Source: Arachis hypogaea
Lineage: Eukaryota; Streptophyta; Magnoliopsida; Fabales; Fabaceae
Reading direction: 5' to 3'
Assembly (NCBI RefSeq): GCF_003086295.3
Contig: NC_092054.1
Span: 36,548,393-36,612,392, forward strand
DNA length: 64,000 nucleotides
The translations under genes and the position numbers were made by a program. Below are positions 45,397-57,190 of this stretch, one piece after another. Positions within the stretch are counted from its first letter, which is position 1. The number at the start of each line of letters is the position of its first letter. Below the pieces are notes generated by a model that was not told where the DNA came from, did no database searches, and saw nothing but the letters and a program-made list of their open reading frames with translations.

Positions 45397-45753
45397 GCAA
45401 GAAGTTATAAAAAGTAATCCATAAAAAGTGGCCTAACAAGGTCTGACTAAAAATGGACTACTAAAAATCACTTAAGAAGGACCGACAAAGAAGAAGTCGG
45501 ACCAAAATGACCAACGCAAAAAGTTATAAAAAGTAATCCATAAAAAGTGGCCTGACGAGGTCTGACTAAAAATGGACTACTAAAAATAACTTAAGAAGGA
45601 CCGACAAAGAAGAAGTCTGACCAAACCGATCAACGCAAAAAGTTATAAAAAGTAATCCATAAAAAGTGGCCTAACGAGGTCTGACTAAAAATGGATTACT
45701 AAAAATAACTTAGGAAGGATAGACAAGAGAAGTTGGACCAACAAAAAGCATGC
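45397..45753 (+). repeat. Tandem repeat of 119-bp unit (three copies) in element D
   Basis: Units start at about 45397, 45516 and 45635, each with AAGTTATAAAAAGTAATCCA, TGGCCTAACRAGGTCTGACT and an AAGAAGTCGGACCA end. The third copy is slightly diverged at its end. Confidence 0.85.
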
Positions 45754-46193
45754 GCTAAAAGGGACACAGCTTTGCCCAAAAAGCCACAACTCCACGACAA
45801 GGCTATCAAAATTGTCCAGACTAACTAAAACAGGTTCTACGAGAACACTAAAAAGTGGTCAGACAAATTAGCCCCAAGGATCACCTCGACCAAAGCAGAG
45901 AATGGACAAAACCAGAAATGTTCAAAAGAGGTGGGACAAGCAGAAGTACCAACTCTCTATAAAAATTTACAAAGGTTGCAAAAGAATGATCAACATATCA
46001 AAAGAAACACAGCTATCATTAAAGACTCAGAAAGTGACCTAAAAGAGGGCCTCAAGAGTTCAAAGTATCTTGTTTTTCTACTTATAAAGTTGCATAGAAG
46101 CAACTAAAAGTCAAAAGAGCCAAACCATAGACAAGTCACAAAAAACAGAGTTCAAAAGCCCACAAATCGGGCTGTACAGATAAAATAAAAAAA

Positions 46194-48153
46194 TCATAAA
46201 GGGTTCAAAGTTTTCCCAGTAGTAGCATCAGTGGCTGAAGGAGGAGGAACGATCTTCATCGGGGTGGCGTCCACAGTCCCATCCTCCCGATTAAGAATTT
46301 GACAATCAGGATCAGGTTCGGAATGGTCAACCTCAGCAGAAGGATTTGAAAAAGTCGTGGCTGCAGAAGCTTTGGCTGGCGGTGCAGGAGGAGGCCCGTC
46401 ATCTTCATCATCCGGAGCAGGCACTATCTTACCATCCTTCACCACATTGTCCAGGCTGAAGAGAGTGAGGTCGAGTTCAGGAGCGAGAACTCGGACCTGT
46501 GCCTTTAAGTTTTCATAAGCACCCGTCACAGTATCTACAAGATGACCCTGGAGATCGGCGTAATCCGCACGGGAAGAATCAAGCCTCTCCCCCAGCTCCA
46601 ACACCTCGGCATAAGTGCGGGTATAACTTTCCTTATGTTTCTTCGTCATCTCCTCTGCCAAGTTTGCAGCCGCCTCAGCCCTGGTAGCACGGGACTTCTC
46701 CTTCTCCAAATCCAACTCCAGCTTAATTACCATGGCATCAAGTTCATCATTCACCCCCTTGATTCTATCAAAATCCGATTTAGCATCCTTCAAAAAAGCC
46801 TTAGTCGCATGGACTGGGAAACCCTAAACAGTACGAAATAGAGCTGCTCCCATATGGGCCATCCGAATATTGTTACTAGTAATAAAATTCAAGTGATGAA
46901 GGATGGACACATCATCCATTGGAAGTCGACCATAAGGAGCAATTTGATTATCAACAAACCCCACGGAATCAAAATCAGGGGCATCCAAGTCATAAGGATC
47001 CATAGTCTTCTGTTTTTTAGGGGGAGGACCAGCAGTTGGAGAAGAGGCAGCACCAGAGGTTGACTGGAGAGGAACAGAAGGAACCACACAAACCTGAGGA
47101 GTCGGGATGATTTTCCTCAGCCCAGAAGTGTCCGAGGTCGGCCTCTTCAGAGGAACTTGGGTAGATCCTTCTCCGGAAGCCTTCGCCGAGATATTTTGAA
47201 CAGTTGTCGCTTTCTTAGCCCTACGGAAGTGCTTCATAGAATCTGTAGACTTCACCATCTCTAAAAAAATAAAAACAAAGAAATCAAGTCGCAGGCAAGA
47301 AAGGGATAGATTGGCAAACAAACAAACAAATAAAGAAAAGCTAAAAAAGAAGTCGGCAACTACCCAATTCAACCCGAAGAAGGTAAGGATCTCCTAAAAA
47401 CTTCTTCGTATCAAGATGGGGAGGTTCTCCCCAATTTTCCTCTAACACATTTACAAAGGCCTGCTCGACCTCATCCAGACTTTCCCAGGAGTACCTAGCT
47501 ACTACTACATTCTTCTGCCAGCACAAAGGGAAGGTAGGTTCATTATTTTCATCCAAGAAGAAGGGCCGAGCTCCCTCAACAGCTCGGACCTTGAACTAGT
47601 AGTTTTTAAAATCCCTAAAGGACTCGTCATACATGGAGAACACTTTCTAACCTTGGGTAGCTCGAAAAGACATCTAGGAAGCTTTCTTCTTAGCTACCCC
47701 AGGCTTCGTCAACACAAAAAGATAAAGAAAAAGAGTTTAGATAGGTCAGATATCCAATTCCTGACACAACAATTGGAAGATTTTTATGAAGCCCCAAGAG
47801 TTCGGGTGGAGCTGAGAAGGAGCTACATTGTAGGACCACAACAGCTCGGTCTCAAAAGGGGTAAAAGGAATGGTAATGTTTAATTGACTGAAGAAGTAGT
47901 CATAAGTATAGAAAAAAGGACGCTCCCCTTGAGTCAAAGAAGGAAAACTAACCCTCTCCTCAGGGTCAGGTGACACCAACTCATAATTTTTCTCCTGGTC
48001 CCTAGTACTACAAATCCTATGGTGCCTCCTAACTCGAACACAGTACTCAGGGTCAGCCATAGTAACACACATTAAAACAATGGAGTCCAGCCAGTCAGAC
48101 ATGCCATCCGAGATCTTAGTAGACATCTCAACAATGATTTTGCGGGAAGACAT
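46194..48153 (-). pseudogene. Antisense ORF of element D, PF04195-like, with a recognisable intron
   Basis: Minus-strand pieces in order. 48153-47746 (MSSRKIIVEMSTKISDGMSD...) contains YDYFFSQLNITIPFTPFETE and NVAPSQLHPNSWGF, a pattern I associate with the Pfam family putative gypsy type transposon (PF04195). A decayed stretch with three or more stops follows. 47556-47370 is next. An intron of about 110 bp (donor GTAGTT near 47369, T-rich, acceptor TTTTTTTAG near 47261) comes before 47260-46824. A last part (46793-46194) has a long Glu/Lys/Ala coiled coil and an acidic Pro-rich tail. Antisense ORFs are reported in Tat-lineage elements. The start is inferred and the function unknown. Confidence 0.65.
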
Positions 48154-49336
48154 AGGTCAACTATTCCTACAAGAAGAAAAAGAAAAAAAATGGGTTACTA
48201 CCAAACAACTCGGACAAATATGGAAATAATTCGGACAATAACATATGAACATCAAGAGTCAAACACGGCAGTAAAAGGGAAACTCCGGGATTCATACTAA
48301 AGTCCAGGGGCACCCTTTGGAGGCAGTAACAAAGCAAGAACCAGGAAAGAAGGAAATCGACGGTCTATGCCCTAAACATCTCGCAACAAGAAAACACAAT
48401 CCTTCTCTAGTAAACATCACTCCACACAAAGCAGCAAGAAAGTCATCATCACCAACAAAAAACATCAAAGTTACAACCTTTCCTACTGACAGTTTATCAT
48501 CAAAGCCACAAAAGTTTCTCAAAGCTATAACCTCAAATCTACAAACAAATCTGCAAAATCCAAGACTTTGATCAGGGGGATACAACCAAGAAAAGAGACG
48601 GGGATATGCAAGGATGAAAGAAACAGGAACAGCGATAATAAAACCCTAAGGAAGCAAAAACTACCAGGCACACATCACAGCAAAAGAGTGTAGGGATCAC
48701 CACAAAGATGCAAGCTTTTTCAGAAAATCGCGAAAACAAAATGTCGAAAGAAAAGATACAATCTTTTTTCGAATGAATCAAGATTTTCAGAGAAAAAATC
48801 AGTAAAAAATCACATGTAACAGTGGAGACATACAAGAAGGCGACTAACGAAAACATAAAAGGGAAAGAAAAAACCAACCTAAAGAGGAAGAAGAAGCAAG
48901 CGCGAGAGAAGGATCAGGAAGAAACGGCAACAAACCCACACCAACAACCGCTTTCGAAGCAAGGAAAGGGGGAAGCACGGAGATGCAAAAACAGAGGGCG
49001 TAGAGGAACAAGGCACTGCAGCGAGCAAAAGCAAAGAGAAAAGAGAGGAGAAACTGAAAGATGAGGCTTAAAAATTCAAAAATGAAATGAAGAAGAGGGA
49101 AAGAAGGGAACGGCAAAAGAGGAGTTAATGAGCATTTAACCCTCGCACGTTCCCAAGAAAGCGCAACGCGCGCTGCAATTAAAGAGAAAAAAGAAAGAAA
49201 AACACTCCGCATTTAAATCCCAGCAGGAGTCATACTGGAGGTCAACCCAAGGCGAAATGCTCGAGCTCGATTTCCCCAAAAAATGATCAAAGTCTAAAGG
49301 ACATGACCTTAAAAAGTCGAGCTCAAGCAGGGGCAC
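48154..49336 (+). mobile_element. Element D 3' region
   Basis: Purine-rich on the plus strand (AAGAAAAAGAGGAAGAAGAAGC-like). It may hold the promoter and 5' leader of the antisense ORF. It ends with GTCGAGCTCAAGCAGGGGCAC, the probable polypurine tract. No plus-strand gene is seen. Confidence 0.5.
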
Positions 49337-49829
49337 TGTTCATACCCTGGGTCGAGCTATCCGACCCGGGCTGATTGAAGACAAAGCAACCGACCTCTCC
49401 AGGTCAGGTCCCCTGACCTCTTCCTTAAAGAGCTCGGCCAAATCACCATAAGAAGCCCAAGCAGGCCCAAACGAAGGGACACAGCCCAATCTAAAGGCAG
49501 CCAAAGCCCAGAAAGATAAAGGCGGTTCCCCTTAGAGAAAAGATGACTTCACTTAAAGATAAGATAAGATAACTAACTTATCTTATCTAGAAAGGTCAGC
49601 CCAAACTACTATAAATACACTGGAGCACCCAGGTATAACATATACTCTGATTCTACACAAAATACCTGCTTAAAGCCCATGCTAACTTAGGCATCGGAGT
49701 CTCTTGCAGGTACCACCACCCTCCAGTGACGAAGGATCCCCAAGTCCAACAAGTCAGACACGTCAGCTCCGGCCACCACCGCAGATCTCGATCGAGATTG
49801 ACCTACAATTTTAGGTAACCCTCAGAACA
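49337..49829 (+). repeat. 3' LTR of element D
   Basis: 493 bp partner of 26549-27050; differs by about 23 substitutions and a 9-bp deletion. Confidence 0.88.
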
Positions 49830-50981
49830 CTAATCATAACAATGATTAACAAGAATTTATCTCATTTCATCATCCCCAACAATGGAAGAATGTACAATGT
49901 TATCTTCACACAAGAGAAAGTCAAATAAGGCTAGTTAATCTCAATCCAAAAGTCCTAATCAACTTACTAATTGAATTAGAAAAAGATTAGAGTCAATAGA
50001 AACAATATTAACTAACAACTCTAGATCATCAATCTAAATTGGGTATTAATGACTCAAGATTGTCCAATTTCTCTTTCCAAGCCAAGAATACTTAAAAAGC
50101 TACTCTAACATCCAACCAAGCATTTTGTCAAATACTTGGAAGGCATAAAAGGATAGCATAATAAAATTGCAAGAAATATAAATTCTACAACACCCAATGC
50201 AAGAAATTAACAATAACAACTCAAATCAACAATAAAAGAACATCAAACATCAAATTGCATTAAAGGAAATCTAAATCCAACAAAGTGCATCAACATAAAA
50301 AGGGAAATTAACACTACAAACTAAGAGAATGAAAGTGTAGAAACAAGAAATTGTAAATGAAACAAGATGAAAATAAGAAATTAAACTTAGATCTAAGATG
50401 ATAATTTTCCTAAGAACCCTAATTCTAGAGAGAAGAGGGAGCTTCTCTCTCTAGAAAACTAACCTACATGATGCTAACCTAAAACCAATTGCTCTTCCTT
50501 TGTCCAATCTTCAATTCTGCATGAAATAGCCTCAAAAACAAGTTGGACTTGAGCTTGGGAAGCTCAAAAATAGCCCCCGGAGAATTCACTTTAATGAGGT
50601 CACGTGCTTGCTGTGACGCGTACGCATGGGTCACGCATATGCGTCGCCTGACGATCTTCATCTTCACGCGTACGCGTCGCTTTAAGCACTCCAAATCCTT
50701 GTTTCTTCATGAATTCTCCATTTTGCATGCTTTTCTCTTCACTTCTTCCATCCAATACTTGCCTTATGAATATGAAATTACTCAACAAACTTATCAAGGC
50801 ATCGAATGGAATTAAAGTGAATTAAAATGAGCTAATTTAAGGTCTAAAAATCGTGTTTACATACTTAAGCACAAATTTAGGGAGAATTACAAAACCATGC
50901 ATTTCATTGAATAAATGTGAGATAAGTTGATAAAATTCCCTAAATTAAGCAAAAGATAAACCACAAAATTGGGGTTTATCA
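49830..50981 (-). repeat. 5' LTR of element C, second part
   Basis: Continues the LTR from 26548. Contains the CpG-rich palindrome patch at about 50605-50685, shorter than in the partner (about 4165-4310). Ends TTTATCA at 50981 before the duplication GTCTC. Confidence 0.85.
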
Positions 50982-51487
50982 GTCTCTGATTTAGAGCCAC
51001 ACAATCCCATAAACCCAAATTGTGGGTTAATTAAATATCATAATATCAATCCCAAACCTAAATTCGCACAATTGTGAGAAAGAACTTCAAGCATAATTCT
51101 ATGATTCTTTTCCCAAGGTTCACATAGAATCCAAGTTAGATTCATATTCTTTTCCAAGATATTTGAGTCTTTCAAATGAAGAACAAATATTCTTTCTAGA
51201 TAATCAAATGAAAGATGAAGAGAAGAAGAAAATAAAATTCATAATTGATCCATCAAATTACAATAGAGCTCCTTCCCCCAATGAAAGGGAAGTTAGCTAC
51301 TCATAGCTCAGAGAAAAGTACAAAAGTAAAATCTAAAAGTGAAGTAAATTACCCAGAGTAAAAGTCCCCAACGAAGTGCTTCCCTTCGGTTTATATACTA
51401 CTCTTACTTGCAAATGTAAATTCAAATTAAACTCAAATTACAAATGAAATTTTATTTTTATCTAACTCATGATGGGCCCAGCTTGTT
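50982..51487 (-). mobile_element. Element B: 5' LTR, second part, truncated
   Basis: Resumes the LTR of element B after element C. AT-rich, no ORF; broken near 51487 where a different repeat begins with TGTAACACCCTAAC. Confidence 0.5.
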
Positions 51488-51670
51488 GAATGTAACACCC
51501 TAACTTTTAGCACCTCATGATCGTACCAAAATCTTAGGCATTACTTACCTCTAAACCTTTAATTTCATACTATGTTTATTTAATATTGAGCCTTTGCGAA
51601 TATGACCCAAAATCCTCAATTAAGAAAGCGGAATGTTTTGACTTTTAATCACTTAAACATAAAGATAGAT

Positions 51671-51720
<50 letters not shown>

Positions 51721-52330
51721 TTATATACATAGACTTATTTCAAGATTCTCAAAATGCAAATGCTATCCCCTCTAAAAAACTAAAAATAATAAACGACGAG
51801 GGGAAAATAAAATCTAACAATTCAACTTGTAAACATAACCTTCTATGCTCCTGTAACCCCGGACTAAACCTTCGCACCTATTGCTAAAAGGGATGGAAAT
51901 AGGGGGTAAGAACTGGAAAATTTTTAGTAGGGTCAAGGTGTATAGTTATGTCCATTTTATATATACTTGGTCAGGAACAACAGTCAACAAAGTACGAGCC
52001 AATTCAAAAATTATAGAACACAAAACCCAATCACAAGCACACACAATCATAGAAAACACACTCACAAACAAATATGCACAAACAAGTATGATGTATGTTT
52101 ATCCCTAGTGCAGGTAATGAGTTCATCAGTCGGTTTTGACCCCGCTCCCGACATAACTCAGCAACATTTGTGTAAGTTTGGTTTCCAGTGCCATAACCTC
52201 TGTAAGCAACCTCTGTCTTACAGGTGTGACTCTCTTGAGCTAATGTACGCAAACATAACTTCTGTAAGCAACCTCGGTCTTACAGGTGAGGCTCTCTCTG
52301 GCCAATATATGTATTAATAAACTTTGTAAG
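51488..52330. mobile_element. Chromovirus-like LTR fragment
   Basis: Begins TGTAACACCCTAACTTTTAG, a typical LTR terminus of Tekay/Del-type elements. It contains an (AT)n tract (51673-51718) and an imperfect direct repeat of about 50 bp (about 52198-52245 and 52259-52306, sharing CTGTAAGCAACCT and TCTTACAGGTG). It is cut by the TRIM-like element at 52331. No ORF is credible. Confidence 0.5.
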
Positions 52331-52759
52331 TGTAACAGCCCAGACCACCCGCTAGCACAATATTGTCCGCTTTGGCACATAAGGCCTCACGGTTTTACCT
52401 TTGACGATAGAGATGATAGCCGAAGCCCCCCCACTCACTCGTCAAAATACGTCATGCTAGGAAGAGGCATCCACACCCTTATAAGGCATGCTTCGTTCCC
52501 CTCCCCAACCAATGTGGGACCTTACAATCCACCCCCCTAAGGGAGTCCAGCGCCCTCGCTGGCACATCAATCCGAGCTCCAGCTCTGATACCATCTGTAA
52601 CAGCCCAGACCACCCGCTAGCACGATATTGTCCGCTTTACACATAAGGCCTCACAGTTTTTCCTTTGACGATAGGGATGATAGTCGAAGCCCCCCACACT
52701 CACTCGTCAAAACGCGTCATGCTAAGGAGAGGTATCCACACCCTTATAAGGCATGCTTC
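52331..52759 (-). mobile_element. TRIM-like miniature LTR retroelement
   Basis: Two copies of an LTR (52331-52526, 196 bp, TGTAACAGCC to CCTTACA; and 52596-52759, truncated) flank about 70 bp. Read on the minus strand, the internal part has ATGGTATCAGAGCT (52594-52581), a tRNA-iMet primer-binding site, at one side and TTAGGGGGGTGGAT (about 52540-52527), a polypurine tract, directly before the other LTR. There is no coding capacity. This is the layout of terminal-repeat retrotransposons in miniature. Confidence 0.85.
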
Positions 52760-53703
52760 CTAGACCTATAACTCAAATATGAAAGAACTGACAATTTTTG
52801 CCACTATTGTAGATGTGTCGGTCATGAAATCAGATCCTACAATAGCTATTTAAAAGACACAGTGGAATGGGATACGGGTGAGGAGTTATAGGCAGCTTGG
52901 CTTAGGACATATCAATTTGGGAGAAGATTAATGCTGCAAAAAGAAAACCAAATTCTAAACTACTTAAGGTATGGAGAGGAAGGGGTTCAAAGATCGAAGA
53001 AACCAATTCTAGTATGTTTAATATGGAGGTTTCTAGCCTATTATTTCAAAAAAGAAACTCACAATGTCTATAAAGGTGATGAAGAAGAGGTTCAAAGTGG
53101 GCAGAGGAAGCTACTAGCAAAAGAAAATAGCATTGTTAAGACTGTTACTGTTACTCAAAGAGAATCGGAAGAAATAAGGAAGAGCAAGGGGGTTGTAGTA
53201 GTCTCGAAGCAACCTACTAATGCTTGTGCATCATTTTGTTTTGCTGCTACAAAGAAGAAAGAAGAAAACAAGAGTATAAGAAAACAAAATATAAAGCAGT
53301 TGGTTAGGAAGGCATCTACGTACAAGCATATCAAGGGGTTTGAAAGGAATTCAGTTTTCTCAAGTCATAGTTTTAATAATAAAACACAATATCAAGAAGA
53401 TTTGGTTGTTATTGAAAAAGGAGAAGATGCTACCAAATAATTGGCACCTGGAAAAATATGAAGATGCTCATGTGAAAATTGTCCAGATTTAAAAAAATTT
53501 CTGACAGTTTCCAATATTAAAGGAGTTAATAGACTCCATTCTTTCAAAGTATTATTTTTCTATGAAACTAAGAAGAATACTTTGATTATGGAATGAGTGT
53601 TAAAGGAAGAATGTTTTGGTAATGTTTTTTTTTTTTTTTTTTTGTGGAGCTAGTTGGTTTGGCTAAGGGGCTAGAAATTCCGTGGAAGGAGAATAGTAAA
53701 GTC
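52760..53703 (+). pseudogene. LINE (L1-type) fragment: ORF1 C-terminus and ORF2 start
   Basis: About 52770-52840 encodes YERTDNFCHYCRCVGHEIRS, the Cys/His knuckle at the end of plant LINE ORF1. A 169-residue Lys/Glu/Gln-rich part follows (52931-53440). From about 53470 the reading becomes FFYETKKNTLIME and VLKEECFGNVFF, the typical start of the ORF2 endonuclease domain. A poly-T run (53625-53643) and stops break it. The copy is cut at 53703 by a gypsy LTR. Confidence 0.75.
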
Positions 53704-56490
53704 TGTAAATTCTGCATAATTAATGAATAATTAGTTAATAAATTAATTATTAATTAAATAAATTAGAGAATTAAATTTTATTAATCTAACGAGGTAAAAA
53801 TATTAAAAATATGAATATTAACACTAATTTTAAAAATTTTAGTCTAAAACCGAACCAACAGATCAAACCGATCAAACCGAGCCTACTTTAGACCCAAGGC
53901 CTAACCCAATCCAACCCACACTTAGTGAACTCAGCCTCCCTTTTCCTTTTTCATATGCATGCCTGCTGAACACAAGAAAGAAAAGGGGAAGAACAAAGGA
54001 AAACTCCAAATCCTTGATCTTGATTTCAATCTCATATATCTTTCAATTCGGAGATTCGATCGCTACACCGTTTGCGGCCACGCGACCACTGTGTCGAGCT
54101 TTACAAATTCCACTAACCAATTTGATAAGAAAATCTCAATTTTACTCTCAGTCTCTCCATCCCCCAATTTTAAAAATTTGGCAATTGGGTATTCAGATCT
54201 TTGGTTGTTTTGATGTTCTAGGATCAAACTAACTTGAGAAAATTATTGGATTTTGGTCAATTGATGCATAGGAAAGGTAAGAACCCTCAAAACCCTTGCG
54301 AATCCTTTGATTATATGAGGTTGGGTATTGAGCTCGTATATATGGATGTAATGATATGAATTAGGTAGTAATGTGTGAATTGGAACATGATTGAGGAGGT
54401 TGGAAGCTTGGATTGACCTTTGGGTGCTGAAATCTTGGTGGTGGAGGCTTGAGATCTTGCTAATTAAAGTGTCTTTGGCATAAGGAGGAATTGGCCAAGT
54501 ATGGTTTTGGTTTCTCGTAGGTAATATATAATGTTTCGTGAAAACTTAGGCTAGATGACCATAGGAGAGGTTGGAATGTATAATTATGTTAATGTTTAGT
54601 AATTTTGATGAAAAATATTGAGTTAGCTTGAGAATGAAATGATGATTGATGCTTGTGGTGAGGATGATGAATATGAACTATGATTGTTGATATATTAACG
54701 AATTATGTTGCTTGATTTTGGATTGTTTGGAGGAGAGTATGAATTTTGAGTATTGACATGTTGTGGAATAAATGAAAAGTGTTTAGGTAGGTTCTGGATA
54801 TGGTTGGCTTGAGTTTGAACTTGAAACTTTGGTTTTGAAATTCAAATTTGTAAAAATAGAGGTTTGTGATTTTGGTGAAAAATTGATTTTTGATCGAACT
54901 TCGGCGGGTCATAACTCGGCGTCCGGACTCCCAAACTTTTTTAAACTTAATTTAAATGAAAATTGGGTCCGTGAAGTATACGCCATTCGAAGAACAAATT
55001 GAAATATTTTTAACGAATGAGTTATGCGCGTCGGAAGTTTGGTTTGTAAAAGTGAATTCTGTAGGACTTAGCATCTTTTTAACATATATGGGGCACATGC
55101 GTACGTGAACACACGCGACACGGACGTTCGGCACTGTCCAGACGTCTCACGTATACGGGAATGTGCATGCATACACGAGAGTTGAATTTTGCAAGCTTGC
55201 GTACGCGAGCAAGTGCCACGCGATGCGGGACATCTCTTCTGTCCCAGGGGGCTCGCGTTTGCGGACAATGGTTGCATACGCAAGTGGGGTAAATGATACT
55301 CCCGTTTACGCGAGACATGGCATGCGTTCGCAGTCATTCGCCTCTGTCCAGTGTACTCGCATACGCGGACAGGGTTCGCGTACGGAAGACCCCTGTTTTT
55401 GGAAAAATTTAGATTTTTTATCTTCAACCTATTTTCTAATTTCTAAACCTCTATTTCTATTCTCTAAGGCCCTAAAACTTAGATTTAATCATAGTGAGGG
55501 GGTTGAACCTTGAGTCAGTGGTAACTTGAAAGTGAAGAAAGATTGTGAAGAGGTGATTTAAGATTGAGAAGTGCTAAAACACTAAATGTGTGATGAATAA
55601 TGGCTAGGATGATATTGAATGATTGGATCTGAATGATTATTTGACTTGTGCACTTCTTTTTTCTGATATACAAATTTTCCTGGGTGGATGCAGTGGCTAG
55701 CCACCACTTGCTCCAGGTTGAGACTCGATACTCTGTTGATCCTACATTGCAAGCTGTGGTCGGGTACTTTGACTCTCCGAAAATTCCCCCAATGAGCTGA
55801 ATTTGATGATTAATTGTACAAGTTATGCATAGACTCTTGGGGATGCGCGTACGGAGGGACTATCCAGGGTTAGCTACTAGACATGTCGGGTTTGGCTTTA
55901 TAACCGACGAATGAGACTCATCAGTCATGGATCAGGCATACATCATATACATTTGTCTGTTTTGTTTGTGCTTGCATTTACTTGGAATTTCCTACTTAAT
56001 CATCTATGCATAATCGCTATATGTTCCATTTGTTGTATCTGTTATATATCTATGTTTTCTTTGCCTGTATTGTATGTATGTACAACTGAGTTACCCCTTG
56101 TCTAGCGTTGGAGTGATGAAGGTAATTCCACCGGAATTTTGGAGGGTTGGAGAAAAGTGAAAATTGAGGGGTTAAGTTAGAAATTGGGTTAGAACCTAAG
56201 TGCCCTAGATAATTTACCTTGTCATGGTTTTAAATTAAAACTCTAAGTTTTAAATTTGAGTGTCGGAGTTCTAAGATTGCCTCTGGCTTTTCTGGGACCT
56301 TATGTATTATGTATGTAGGCACCATTACCATGATGAGAACTTCCGATTCTCATTCCATACATATGTTGTCATTTTCAGATGCAGGTCGAGAGGTAGCTCG
56401 TTAGGCGTTTGGATTTACTCTGCAAGCGAAGTGGTGATGATTGGCTTTTGATATTTTGCTATGTGTATATATGTCTAGATAATTCTTCGT

Positions 56491-56585
<95 letters not shown>

Positions 56586-56972
56586 TCTGATCCTTTTAGA
56601 GGCTTTTGGTAGAGAACAAAGTGTATGTTTATGTATTTTGGGATTACTAGGTTGTATATGTATATATATTTATGTAAATATTTTCCAGCCGGCCTTGGCT
56701 TTGCAGGTTGAGCCCAGAGCTTGGTATTATATATCTTTTGACATTCTGCTCTTATTTTATATATATATATACTTTTCTTTGTACGCAAGTTTCTGTTACA
56801 TGAGCGTTGCGCTTTTCTTTTCACGACTTTGTTTAAGCTTTCCTTAAAGACCTCCTCGATTATTAAATTTTTTCAACTACTATTATGTATATATTTCATT
56901 TTAAAGGTCGTAATACTACACCACCTCTGTTTTACGGCTTAAGAGTAAAGCTCTGTGTGGTAGGGTATTACA
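53704..56972 (+). repeat. 5' LTR of a Tekay/Del-like chromovirus (element F)
   Basis: About 3.27 kb, TGTAAATTCTGCATAATT to GGGTATTACA. It contains a CpG-rich patch of CGTACGCG-like words (about 55085-55390) and a long (AT)n tract (56494-56581). The partner LTR is absent. Confidence 0.7.
56494..56581. repeat. (AT)n microsatellite
   Basis: About 44 uninterrupted AT units within the LTR of element F. Tyr-Ile ORFs over it are artefacts. Confidence 0.95.
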
Positions 56973-56975
56973 TTA

Positions 56976-56989
56976 TGGTATTAGAGTGG
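56976..56989 (+). promoter_or_regulatory. Primer-binding site of element F (tRNA-iMet)
   Basis: TGGTATTAGAGTGG, three bases after the LTR. It matches the tRNA-iMet type TGGTATCAGAGC with transitions. Confidence 0.7.
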
Positions 56990-57190
56990 TTTGTTCCTAT
57001 AGAGCTTGAGGGACAGACTAATTATACTTTTGGGCATACTCTGGGTGTCTGTACATGCTAAATTAGGTTATCTAACTGACATATGTGGCATGAATTTTTA
57101 TGAGCATGCATTTGGGACTTTGAAGCACTAGACTTGAGATATTGAGACTGATCACCTTGATATCACTTCTTTGGTGTGAACAGGGACCAG

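Larger units (their letters stand above)
26549..49829 (+). mobile_element. Element D: Tat-type Ty3/gypsy element with antisense ORF, interrupted by element E
   Basis: The LTRs are 26549-27050 and 49337-49829 (TG...CA, about 23 differences by hand count). A perfect tRNA-Asp primer-binding site follows the first LTR. The order is gag, protease, reverse transcriptase, RNase H, a second RNase H, integrase (broken by element E at 32071), then tandem repeats, an antisense multi-exon ORF and the 3' LTR. The second RNase H and the antisense ORF are known features of the Tat lineage (Retand/RIRE2-like). All coding parts carry frameshifts or stops, so D is a dead copy of about 10.5 kb excluding E. Confidence 0.85.

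Noticed and set aside
45226..45753. Possible CRISPR-like array
   Set aside because: Repeats are contiguous tandem units without unique spacers, inside a plant retrotransposon.
48822..49212. ORFs on both strands in a purine-rich region
   Set aside because: Low-complexity Lys/Glu/Arg or Phe/Leu/Ser translations; probably leader sequence of the antisense ORF.
56459..56824. Tyr-Ile repeat ORF
   Set aside because: Translation of an (AT)n microsatellite.
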